Virus record (IMG/VR): IMGVR_UViG_3300020463_002067 | Coordinates: 1 to 57,275 of that record | Strand: one strand, 5' to 3' | DNA from: a virus | Length of the DNA: 57,275 bases | Part shown: positions 45,178 to 52,598 of the stretch, piece by piece | Position numbering within the stretch: the stretch's first letter is position 1 | Layout: each line of letters begins with the position of its first letter | Notes under the pieces: model-generated | Databases searched by the model: none | What the model was told of the DNA's origin: nothing | What the model saw: only the letters and a program-made list of their open reading frames with translations | Made by a program: the position numbers and the translations under genes

Positions 45178-45826
45178 TATAAGTTCTAGTGGCACAACAG
45201 GACCTGCAAAACAAATATATCAAAGCCCTGATAAAATTAAACATGCAAATCAATCGGCACGTGACGTACAAAAGATTACAAGTACAAGCAAAATTTATAC
45301 TGTTTGCAAATTAGATCATGCAGGCGGATTGCTTGCACAAACATTGCCAGCTATAGAAATAGATGCTGAGGTACATATAGAACAGTTCAATCCCTTTAAG
45401 TGGGTTAGAAGTATAAAATATTTTACTCACAGTCATTTAACACCCGGAATGTGTCTTGCTATATCAAAGACTAAAGGATGGAACAATTTAGATTTAGAAG
45501 GTAAGATTATTGCTTGTGGTAGCGATAGAGTACCTGCAGAATGTATTAATAGATTTGTAGCCAAAGGTGCTACTTTTATTGCTAATTGGGGAATGAGTGA
45601 AATAGGTCCAATGGCAATAAACAAAACATATACGCCACAAGATGCAGAAGCATATGATTTGCCAGGATATACTATAATGGGTGATACAGCGTTCTGTGAT
45701 ATACAAATATCTGAACGGAATGAATTAATTGTTAAAGGTGATATTTGTGTATACGATGATTGGTTTGCTACAGGCGATATTGTAAAATTTGACAAAGGAA
45801 GTTATTGGTACTATGGTAGAAAGTAA
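45143..45826 (+). CDS. Truncated ANL-type AMP-forming enzyme (adenylation core only)
   Basis: This 227-residue protein carries the ATP-binding P-loop SSSGTTGPAK (14-23), then IANWGMSEIGPM (147-157, the A5 position) and near the end FATGDIVKFDKGSYWYYGRK (A7 to A8). The normal N-terminal ~150 residues before the P-loop and the C-terminal lid domain after GRK are missing. The core motifs are intact, so it may still adenylate an acid with a partner, or it may work with the second ANL gene at 50477. Very short forms are unusual. Substrate (fatty, aryl or amino acid) cannot be told. Confidence 0.78.
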   Translation: MELKNILKNGTSISSSGTTGPAKQIYQSPDKIKHANQSARDVQKITSTSKIYTVCKLDHAGGLLAQTLPAIEIDAEVHIEQFNPFKWVRSIKYFTHSHLTPGMCLAISKTKGWNNLDLEGKIIACGSDRVPAECINRFVAKGATFIANWGMSEIGPMAINKTYTPQDAEAYDLPGYTIMGDTAFCDIQISERNELIVKGDICVYDDWFATGDIVKFDKGSYWYYGRK

Positions 45827-46541
45827 TTGTATAACATTAAATTTTCCACAAGGAAGTGGAGGTCACATGCTAGGACGTATGATAGCATGTTGCGAAAATG
45901 TTGCCTGGTACGATCATGAACAAAATAATGATCATCCTTGGTTACCTTATATGGGCAAAGATAAAGATTTTAGTAAAATGCACTTCAACAAAAGATTTAA
46001 AGGAGCAAAGCCTAAAGGACTAGATCCCGAATTTACTATACCTCCAGTATTAAGTTTTGCACGATCAAGAGGAATAACAACTACTCCTGCAGATATACAA
46101 GCATGGAAGAAAAAATTATATCCCAATCACTTTATATACACACTGCATGATGACTTAGATGAAACTAAAAAGTTTTTTGATCCTGCACAGTATATTGTTG
46201 TAATACCAGATGATATCGAATTATTAATTGAAAGATGGATGCGATCAAGTTATTATTATTTTGTTGATCCTAAAAACAAAGAATATTTGTACAAAGATTT
46301 ATATGAAGATAGAGCTAAAGAACAAGGTATTACTATGAAGCAAGTACTTGCTAATGAGTTTGAAATACAAATTGAAAATTATAAAACACACTCAACTGAA
46401 GATGATGTTGTTATTACAGAAATAAATGATATCTTAAAGTATGATGTATATGAAGAAGTATGCAATAAATTGCAACTTATAATTAATAAAGAAAACTATG
46501 ATAAATGTAAAGTACTGTTTGAAAACAGATCACATCTTTAA
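45813..46541 (+). CDS. Hypothetical protein with P-loop-like start (sulfotransferase-like?)
   Basis: I chose the ATG at 45813, inside the ANL gene end, over an in-frame TTG at 45789. The 242-residue product begins with ITLNFPQGSGGHMLGRMIACC, a glycine-rich loop like that of sulfotransferases or other P-loop enzymes. It then has a Tyr/Asp-rich region and a helical C-terminal half (ELLIERWMRSSYYYF). A PAPS-dependent sulfotransferase is possible but not shown. Its 3' end overlaps the convergent methyltransferase gene by 12 bases. Co-expression with halogenase and ANL enzymes is expected. Confidence 0.6.
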   Translation: MVESNCITLNFPQGSGGHMLGRMIACCENVAWYDHEQNNDHPWLPYMGKDKDFSKMHFNKRFKGAKPKGLDPEFTIPPVLSFARSRGITTTPADIQAWKKKLYPNHFIYTLHDDLDETKKFFDPAQYIVVIPDDIELLIERWMRSSYYYFVDPKNKEYLYKDLYEDRAKEQGITMKQVLANEFEIQIENYKTHSTEDDVVITEINDILKYDVYEEVCNKLQLIINKENYDKCKVLFENRSHL

Positions 46542-47255
46542 TATTTCAAAATAGAAACGTTTTCTATCTTTTTTGTATTGCTCTAACTTACAGTTATATT
46601 CTTTTGCAAGTGCATATGCAAATTCGAAACTCCACGGAAATATATCTACGTAAGGTCCTTTAGGCCAAAGTATCCCTGGATTGACTCTAAAATACATTCT
46701 TCCACCTACGTCTAGTAAAGAATGTAACTTTGTAAAACGAGTACGAATATCAGCTTCGTCACCAAAGTTCAAACTACCAAACACAATCATATGGTCATAC
46801 TTTTCATCTACATTAAAGTCTAATATATCTACCATATAATCTGCATTTTCGTTGAAAGGATCTATTCCTGTAAGATTCTTAATACGTGGTTTAAATTGAT
46901 TATAACCACAACCAAAGTCTAAAACATTCTTTGGATCACGCTCATTTATTCTATCAACAATACTCCAACCACTGTAGGTATGTTCATCTGTATTAGGCTT
47001 CCATATTTCTCCAAAGAACCTTTTCATATAAAATGTATCTAATGATTGTACAAATTGTTCTACTGTACCAGTCAAATCTAATTGTTCAATATCTAATTCA
47101 TGCATTAAACTTTGACAGAACTTTTCTTTACGTGCAGGTGTAAATGGCATATCGTCAATAATACTATGCTTATCTAATTGCAAGTCACCGTATTTAGGCA
47201 AGCTAAACGCTTGTTCTAAATTTTGCATAACTAACGAAAAAATTCGTGTATTCAT
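46530..47255 (-). CDS. SAM-dependent methyltransferase with ACP-like N-terminal segment
   Basis: I chose the ATG at 47255; an in-frame GTG lies at 47267, and neither has a good binding site. Product ~241 residues. The C-terminal two-thirds hold a class I methyltransferase core (NVLDFGCGYNQFKPRIK, then LTGIDPF, MIVFGSLNF, GGRMYFRVNPG). Residues ~1-70 look like an acyl carrier protein helix bundle (LVMQNLEQAFSLP, SIIDDM, LMHELDIEQLDL, TVEQFVQSL), but the usual DSL serine site is replaced by FTPAR, so it would not carry a phosphopantetheine. It is convergent with the upstream operon. A methyl transfer to a cluster product is plausible. Confidence 0.72.
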   Translation of the reverse strand: MNTRIFSLVMQNLEQAFSLPKYGDLQLDKHSIIDDMPFTPARKEKFCQSLMHELDIEQLDLTGTVEQFVQSLDTFYMKRFFGEIWKPNTDEHTYSGWSIVDRINERDPKNVLDFGCGYNQFKPRIKNLTGIDPFNENADYMVDILDFNVDEKYDHMIVFGSLNFGDEADIRTRFTKLHSLLDVGGRMYFRVNPGILWPKGPYVDIFPWSFEFAYALAKEYNCKLEQYKKDRKRFYFEILKM

Positions 47256-47312
47256 AATTTTTTTCACTTTCTATTAAAAAAATTCCACTATTCTTCAAAA
47301 AAGTTTGTTCCT

Positions 47313-47330
47313 TATATAATTAATTATATA
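47313..47330 (+). promoter_or_regulatory. 18-bp perfect palindrome with sigma-70-like -10 box before TctA
   Basis: TATATAATTAATTATATA is an exact palindrome in the divergent gap. It includes TATAAT at 47315-47320, a consensus -10; a weak -35 (TTCTTC at 47291-47296) lies 18 bases upstream. A ribosome binding site AAGGA (47332-47336) follows and then ATG at 47344. The palindrome may also be an operator. This differs from the late boxes elsewhere and suggests separate timing for the transporter genes. Confidence 0.55.
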
Positions 47331-47343
47331 GAAGGAAAAAAGC

Positions 47344-48777
47344 ATGGCTTCAGTATTGGCATTACTTGCAGGAACATTATATGGACTAATAATTGGCATC
47401 CTGCCTGGAGCAGGTGCAACTACAGGTTTAATATTTGTATTTTCATTTATTACATTGTTTCCAGACCCTTACCTAGCAGTAATATTTGTTATGGCAGTTG
47501 TAGCCGCAAGTACAACAGGTGATACTTACACAGGTGTGCTATTAGGCATACCAGGTGCAAACTCTGCCGCGGCAACAATGATAGATGGATTTCCATTAGC
47601 ATTACAAGGTAAAGCAACTTATGCAATCAGTTCAGCAGTTACAACAAGCACACTTAACGGTTTGTTATGGGGATCGTTAACTTTCTTTTTGCTACCATAT
47701 TACACACAACTAATAATGATTTTTGGTGTTCCTGAACTATGGGCATTCACAATGTTAGCATTAGTTTGTGTTACATTTGTTACAAACAAATTTTGGTTTA
47801 GAAGTTTGTTAGCACTATGTATAGGATTGTTTGTAGGATTAATTGGAGTTGATCCTAGCACCAATGCAGATAGATGGACAGGTGGCTGGGAGTATCTGGG
47901 AGACGGCGTACAACTTATGCCTTTGGTTGCTGGACTATTTGCAATACCAGAACTACTTGATGGCCTAAAGCAAAGAACAAACACAAGCATGGTAGCACTT
48001 GCAAATGGCAAACAAACCAAAGAAGGTATATTAGCTGTTTGGCATAATAAGTGGGACGCTATGCGAGGCGGATTCATTGGAGCCTTTATAGGATTACTAC
48101 CAGGACTAGGAGGTGCAGTTGCAGACTGGATGGCTTATAGTTCTACAGTTGCAAGCCACCCTAAAGATAAATTTGGTAATGGTAATATCAAAGGAGTAAT
48201 AGGACCTGAAGGAGCCAACAATGCACAAAAGGCAACCTCTATGATTCCTACAGTATTATTTGGAATACCAGGAGCAAGTTTTGCGGCCATTGTAATTGGA
48301 CTATTTGCATATTTGGACTTTGAATTAGGTACCTTAGAGCTTGCAAATGATGCCAAATTCTTCGATAGTATGTTATACGGGTTTATGCTCGCAACCGTGC
48401 TTGTAGGCGCTATATGCTTGTTTACGACACCAATTATAGCACGAATAGCACAAATACCTTACAAATATTACTTCCCATTATTGTTAGGATTTATAGTACT
48501 TGCATGTGTTCAATACACTGGAGGTTGGGAAGATTATTTCATGCTTTTGGTATGTAGTATAGTAGGACTACTTGCCAAGCGATACAAATTTAGCAGACCT
48601 GCCCTGCTATTTGCATTTATTCTATCTGATAGAATAGAAGCACTTACAGTACAAATGACAGGACTTTATACAGTTGAAAAACTGTTAGACAAACCAATAT
48701 TCCTCGGTTTATGTGTTGCAATAGGTGTAACACTAATATGGGGATTAACATCAAAAAGGAAAATAAACTATGCGTAA
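47344..48777 (+). CDS. tctA: Tripartite tricarboxylate transporter large permease, TctA family
   Basis: This 477-residue polytopic membrane protein has the TctA signatures LIIGILPGAGATTG near the N-terminus, TGVLLGIPGANSAAATMIDGFPLALQGK (the substrate-site loop), GLLPGLGGAVADWMAYSSTV in the second repeat, and PTVLFGIPGASFAAIV, with ~11-12 hydrophobic segments. It starts slightly late compared with the usual N-terminus (~20 residues short), and a stop just upstream in frame confirms the start. It takes up a carboxylate through the inner membrane with the periplasmic TctC next door. No TctB small subunit lies in the window. Confidence 0.94.
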   Translation: MASVLALLAGTLYGLIIGILPGAGATTGLIFVFSFITLFPDPYLAVIFVMAVVAASTTGDTYTGVLLGIPGANSAAATMIDGFPLALQGKATYAISSAVTTSTLNGLLWGSLTFFLLPYYTQLIMIFGVPELWAFTMLALVCVTFVTNKFWFRSLLALCIGLFVGLIGVDPSTNADRWTGGWEYLGDGVQLMPLVAGLFAIPELLDGLKQRTNTSMVALANGKQTKEGILAVWHNKWDAMRGGFIGAFIGLLPGLGGAVADWMAYSSTVASHPKDKFGNGNIKGVIGPEGANNAQKATSMIPTVLFGIPGASFAAIVIGLFAYLDFELGTLELANDAKFFDSMLYGFMLATVLVGAICLFTTPIIARIAQIPYKYYFPLLLGFIVLACVQYTGGWEDYFMLLVCSIVGLLAKRYKFSRPALLFAFILSDRIEALTVQMTGLYTVEKLLDKPIFLGLCVAIGVTLIWGLTSKRKINYA

Positions 48778-49816
48778 ATTATTATTAGGACTAGTATTTG
48801 CAATGTTTACTTCGGTAGCATATGCAGATTATACAATGGTTGTACCGCAAAAGCCGGGTGGTGGTACAAGTGTTTGGGCAGAGATTGTTGCTAAAGAACT
48901 TGAAAAGTATCTTGGTGAAAATATCAATATCAAACATATTCCCGGAGCGAGAGATATTCCAGGATTTAACAAATGGCACAACGAAATGCGTGATGACGAT
49001 AAAGTAATTATGGTATCACATGGTGGTAACGGTGTTGCTTTTTTACAAGAAGAAGTTGACTATGATTACCGTCAGTACGAAAGTATCGGACTTATGAATC
49101 TTAACATTATTGCAGGTAAACGTGTCGGTGAAGATATGACAACTCCTAGCTTTGCGGCGGGTAGTGGTCAAACACCAGAAGCGTATGCAATGGCAATGTT
49201 AATTTGTGGTCCAAGCCATTATGGTGTTGCATATTACGCAACATGTTTTAAGAAAAAAGTAAAATGGATTAAAGGTATGGGCGGAAGTGAAAGACGTCTT
49301 GCTTTTAAACGAGGTGAGCTAACCGGTACAAGAGAAAATCCTGCGGCATACAAAAAGCATGTTGAGCCAGACTCAAATGCAGAAATTTGGTTCCATCATG
49401 GTATCCTACAAGCAGACGGATCACATAAAGACGATCCTAACTATCCAGGCTTTCAGTTTGAAGAACTATACAAGCAAAAGTGGGGAGCATATCCTGTAGG
49501 TGAAATGTATGATGCTTACAAACTTGTAAAAAGTTTTAGAGACGGAATGCAAAAAGCATTGTGGGTAAACCAAGGCAATCCTAATGCAAAAAAATTACAA
49601 GATGCATTAACGGAAATGTCTAACAATGCAGAAAGTCGTGCTATTATCGAAAAGAAAGTTGGAAAGTATGAATGGCTAATTGGCGAAGAAGGCAATGCCC
49701 ATAGAGATACATTAATGACTTTTGTTACACCTGAAGCGTTGGAGGATTTAGTTTGGTTTAATATAGAAGCACTTGGTTTAAAAAGTGTATTCAAGATTGA
49801 GCTGGCACTAAAATGA
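48770..49816 (+). CDS. tctC: Tripartite tricarboxylate transporter substrate-binding protein, TctC family
   Basis: This 348-residue protein has a signal peptide (MRKLLLGLVFAMFTSVAYA, cleavage expected after AYA) and the TctC-type N-terminus YTMVVPQKPGGGTSVWAEIVAKEL, then IKHIPGARDIPG. A later GRRL-like GSERRLAF and a helical C-terminus fit the family (~320). It binds a carboxylate in the periplasm and delivers it to TctA. It overlaps TctA by 8 bases and the next gene by 4. Its ligand (citrate, terephthalate, other acids) cannot be told. Confidence 0.9.
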   Translation: MRKLLLGLVFAMFTSVAYADYTMVVPQKPGGGTSVWAEIVAKELEKYLGENINIKHIPGARDIPGFNKWHNEMRDDDKVIMVSHGGNGVAFLQEEVDYDYRQYESIGLMNLNIIAGKRVGEDMTTPSFAAGSGQTPEAYAMAMLICGPSHYGVAYYATCFKKKVKWIKGMGGSERRLAFKRGELTGTRENPAAYKKHVEPDSNAEIWFHHGILQADGSHKDDPNYPGFQFEELYKQKWGAYPVGEMYDAYKLVKSFRDGMQKALWVNQGNPNAKKLQDALTEMSNNAESRAIIEKKVGKYEWLIGEEGNAHRDTLMTFVTPEALEDLVWFNIEALGLKSVFKIELALK

Positions 49817-50499
49817 AAATAGTAATATCGCATGGTAGCGGGGGGATCAGCTCTGCTGAAACCTTCGCTCGAGATTTCTTTGAAAGTAAAGGTTACGAAG
49901 TACATCTAATCGATTACTTTACTCCACACGGAATCACAAACCTATGGTGGAGTGATGGTCAGTGGCAAGATGAACATGATTGCACATTTAGTGAAATGTT
50001 CAATGTTAACTTTCCTCAAGGTGATCTTATACATATAGGATTTAGTTTAGGTGCATTCTTAGGTATTGTTCATCACAAAAAGTTTTTGAAAAATTATCTA
50101 TTTTATCCTGGCTGTATTGCTATTTCAGAATCTATGCTTGATGTAGATTACAGCAATGCAGTGGTAATATCTGGTACAGAAGATAATGGACAAAATAAGT
50201 ATAAAATTTTTAGAGACATGTTAAAACATCCACCTTTGAAACATTATGAATTACCTGGAGTACATCATGCATTTATGGTAAGCGATATTGATAGATCATT
50301 TCATATGGTTAGATATGGTAACAAAGGAGAAGTGATGAATCAACAAGAGTTTGATCAACTCAAACCTAATCATAAATATTTAAGTGAACGTTATGGTTAC
50401 ACGATAGAACCTACAACATTGAGATCGCATAATAAATATAGATTACAATATCTAAATATGATTGAAGAGGAAATACGTGAGTATCGTACTAAAGTTTGA
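49813..50499 (+). CDS. Alpha/beta hydrolase, dienelactone-hydrolase-like
   Basis: This 228-residue protein has the oxyanion-type HGSGG near residue 7, the nucleophile elbow GFSLGA (G-x-S-x-G) and a late GVHHAF that fits the catalytic His. It has no signal peptide. Dienelactone hydrolases or thioesterases of this fold release acids or lactones. Placed between TctC and an ANL ligase, it could hydrolyse a carboxylate ester or the ANL thioester. It overlaps both neighbours. Substrate unknown. Confidence 0.82.
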   Translation: MKIVISHGSGGISSAETFARDFFESKGYEVHLIDYFTPHGITNLWWSDGQWQDEHDCTFSEMFNVNFPQGDLIHIGFSLGAFLGIVHHKKFLKNYLFYPGCIAISESMLDVDYSNAVVISGTEDNGQNKYKIFRDMLKHPPLKHYELPGVHHAFMVSDIDRSFHMVRYGNKGEVMNQQEFDQLKPNHKYLSERYGYTIEPTTLRSHNKYRLQYLNMIEEEIREYRTKV

Positions 50500-51643
50500 A
50501 GACGGAAAGTCGTATACAAAAGAAGAGTTTGATAAAATTTCAAACGTATACGCAGAAGAATTAAAAAACGCAGGATACGACAGAACTTGTCGTATCGGCA
50601 TTTACAGCGACTGGAATAATATTTTTAAAATATTTGGTGCTATGCAAGTATGCAGTCCTGTAATAGTAGATAAAGATTCTAAAACTTTTGAATTAGATTT
50701 TTACGATATAGATATATGGAGCGATAGTATACCAGCACCAAGATTTAATCAGTGCAAAGAAGATGAAGTAGCAGGTATATGTTCTAGTGGTAGTACTGAT
50801 AAACCTCGTATTGTTCCGATTACAAGACAACAATACGATATTGATGGTTTAGATAATAATATTCAACTACATGCAAATCTTACAGATAAAGATAGTACTG
50901 TAAACTTTATTCCTTATTGGGTATGTATAGGATTTCAAACGTTCTGTGCCTGTTATAAATATGGAGCAACATATCATGTACTAAAAGATCCTTGGAAGTA
51001 TTGGCCTAAAGTACGGCCTACATTTGTTATAGGTAGTCCTAATGTGTTAAGGGGAATGATGGATCCTAGTGTTCCTTACGATAATATGACACTAAGACAC
51101 ATTAGAACTGTAGGTGCTCCAATGTATAAGGATCTAAAAATAAAAGCTCAACAGTTTTTTAATTGCTTAACAACAGATAGTTATGGTGTAAATGAATTAG
51201 GTACAATTAGCATTATGCATTATCCACAAAAATATAATAGTGTTGGTTATTTGTTAGAAGGTATGAATGTTACTTTTGGAGATGACAAAGAAATAATTGT
51301 AAACGGATTTGCTACAGGTGATTTAGGGCATATAGATGAAGATGGATTTTTATTCATTACAGGAAGAAAAAAAGAAATTATAATTAAAGGCGGCTGGAAA
51401 ATTATGCCGTATGAAGTTGAAAAAGCATTGTTAGAGTGCGGTGCTCAAGATGCTATTGTATTTGGTTACGATAATGTATATGCTGAAGTAGTAGGCAAAG
51501 TTGATATAGAAATGTTAAAACAAAAGCTAGTACGGTATAAGATACCTAAAATATTTACTGTTGATACTATTAAAAGAAAAGGTCAAGGTAAAATAAATAG
51601 AAAAGATTTGTATAATGCCTATATCGAAAATAGAAAAATCTGA
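50477..51643 (+). CDS. ANL-superfamily acid-AMP/acyl-CoA ligase (full catalytic core)
   Basis: I chose the GTG at 50477, 6 bases after AGAGG, over an in-frame TTG at 50462. The 388-residue product has a short N-terminus, the P-loop GICSSGSTDKPRIVPIT, then SYGVNELGTIS (A5), GFATGDLGHIDEDGFLFITGRKKEIIIKGGWKI (A7-A8 with hinge), and a lid domain ending GQGKINRKDL with the catalytic Lys. It forms an acyl-AMP and probably a CoA or carrier thioester. It lies beside a TctC-like binding protein, a hydrolase and a radical SAM gene, which suggests an activated carboxylic acid pathway. Confidence 0.88.
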   Translation: MSIVLKFEDGKSYTKEEFDKISNVYAEELKNAGYDRTCRIGIYSDWNNIFKIFGAMQVCSPVIVDKDSKTFELDFYDIDIWSDSIPAPRFNQCKEDEVAGICSSGSTDKPRIVPITRQQYDIDGLDNNIQLHANLTDKDSTVNFIPYWVCIGFQTFCACYKYGATYHVLKDPWKYWPKVRPTFVIGSPNVLRGMMDPSVPYDNMTLRHIRTVGAPMYKDLKIKAQQFFNCLTTDSYGVNELGTISIMHYPQKYNSVGYLLEGMNVTFGDDKEIIVNGFATGDLGHIDEDGFLFITGRKKEIIIKGGWKIMPYEVEKALLECGAQDAIVFGYDNVYAEVVGKVDIEMLKQKLVRYKIPKIFTVDTIKRKGQGKINRKDLYNAYIENRKI

Positions 51644-52598
51644 TTGGTACGAAGATTATATCGTACATTGGCGCCCTACTGACATGTGTAATTATGATTG
51701 TAGTTACTGTGAACCTAGTAACCATCTAGCAATTAATAAAGCAAAGTTACCAGATGTAAATGATTTAATTAAAGCATCGAAAAAAATTAGAGATGCTGTT
51801 CCTGCTGACAAATCTGTATTAGTTTATATAACAGGCGGAGAACCGTTTTTAATAAAAGATGTACATAAATGGTTTAACTATATGGGCGAAAACGGAATGC
51901 GTGTTGGTATATTTACAAACGGCAGTTTACCGTTACGTGTATACGATTACAGTAAAGAGTCTTTCCAGAACATTAATATTAAAATAAGTTTCCATCCTGA
52001 AAGTGCTGATATAGATAAAATAGTTAACTTTGTTAACATGATTAAAGACAATAACGGTAATGTTGAAGTAAGGGCAATGTTAGCACAGAGGTTGTTTGAT
52101 AAGATATTTGAACTTGAAAAGAAACTAAAAGATACACCTATATATAAAATTCCTGTTAATCCGTTGTACAATAAAAAAACAAAAGTTACTAATCAAACAT
52201 TTGAGTCCAGTAGAGATTTAAAAGGTTATCATCAGAGATTAGATAATGGTGATTTAAATTATTATACTAAAGAAGAACTAGAATTTATAGAAACACTTGA
52301 TCAAGAAAAACCCGCATACCTAAACTTTACAGTAGACGATACAATACAAACTAATGCTATTGATTTTTTACAAAAAAGAACTAATAAGTTCTTTGGTTGG
52401 AAATGTGGTATTACAAATAAGAAAATTCTAATTCAAGCAAACGGAGACGTTCAGTACGGAACATGTGCAAATACAGGTATTGTGGGAAATATATTTGAAA
52501 AAGATTTAAAACTTTTTAATGAAGAATGGACTATCTGTGGTAAAGAAGTTTGTACTACACTTGATGAAATAATGATTACTAAGTTTAAATTAAGTTAA
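51615..52598 (+). CDS. Radical SAM protein with C-terminal Cys motif
   Basis: This 327-residue protein has CX3CX2C at C25, C29 and C32 (CNYDCSYC) and YITGGEPF near 71-78. The C-terminus has WKCGITNKKILIQANGDVQYGTC, followed by WTICGKEVC, a set of cysteines like an auxiliary cluster (SPASM/twitch). It overlaps the ANL gene by 29 bases and is the last gene of the transporter operon. It differs from the other two radical SAM genes in spacing of motifs. Its 3' end overlaps the convergent fibre gene by 14 bases. Confidence 0.85.
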   Translation: MPISKIEKSDWYEDYIVHWRPTDMCNYDCSYCEPSNHLAINKAKLPDVNDLIKASKKIRDAVPADKSVLVYITGGEPFLIKDVHKWFNYMGENGMRVGIFTNGSLPLRVYDYSKESFQNINIKISFHPESADIDKIVNFVNMIKDNNGNVEVRAMLAQRLFDKIFELEKKLKDTPIYKIPVNPLYNKKTKVTNQTFESSRDLKGYHQRLDNGDLNYYTKEELEFIETLDQEKPAYLNFTVDDTIQTNAIDFLQKRTNKFFGWKCGITNKKILIQANGDVQYGTCANTGIVGNIFEKDLKLFNEEWTICGKEVCTTLDEIMITKFKLS

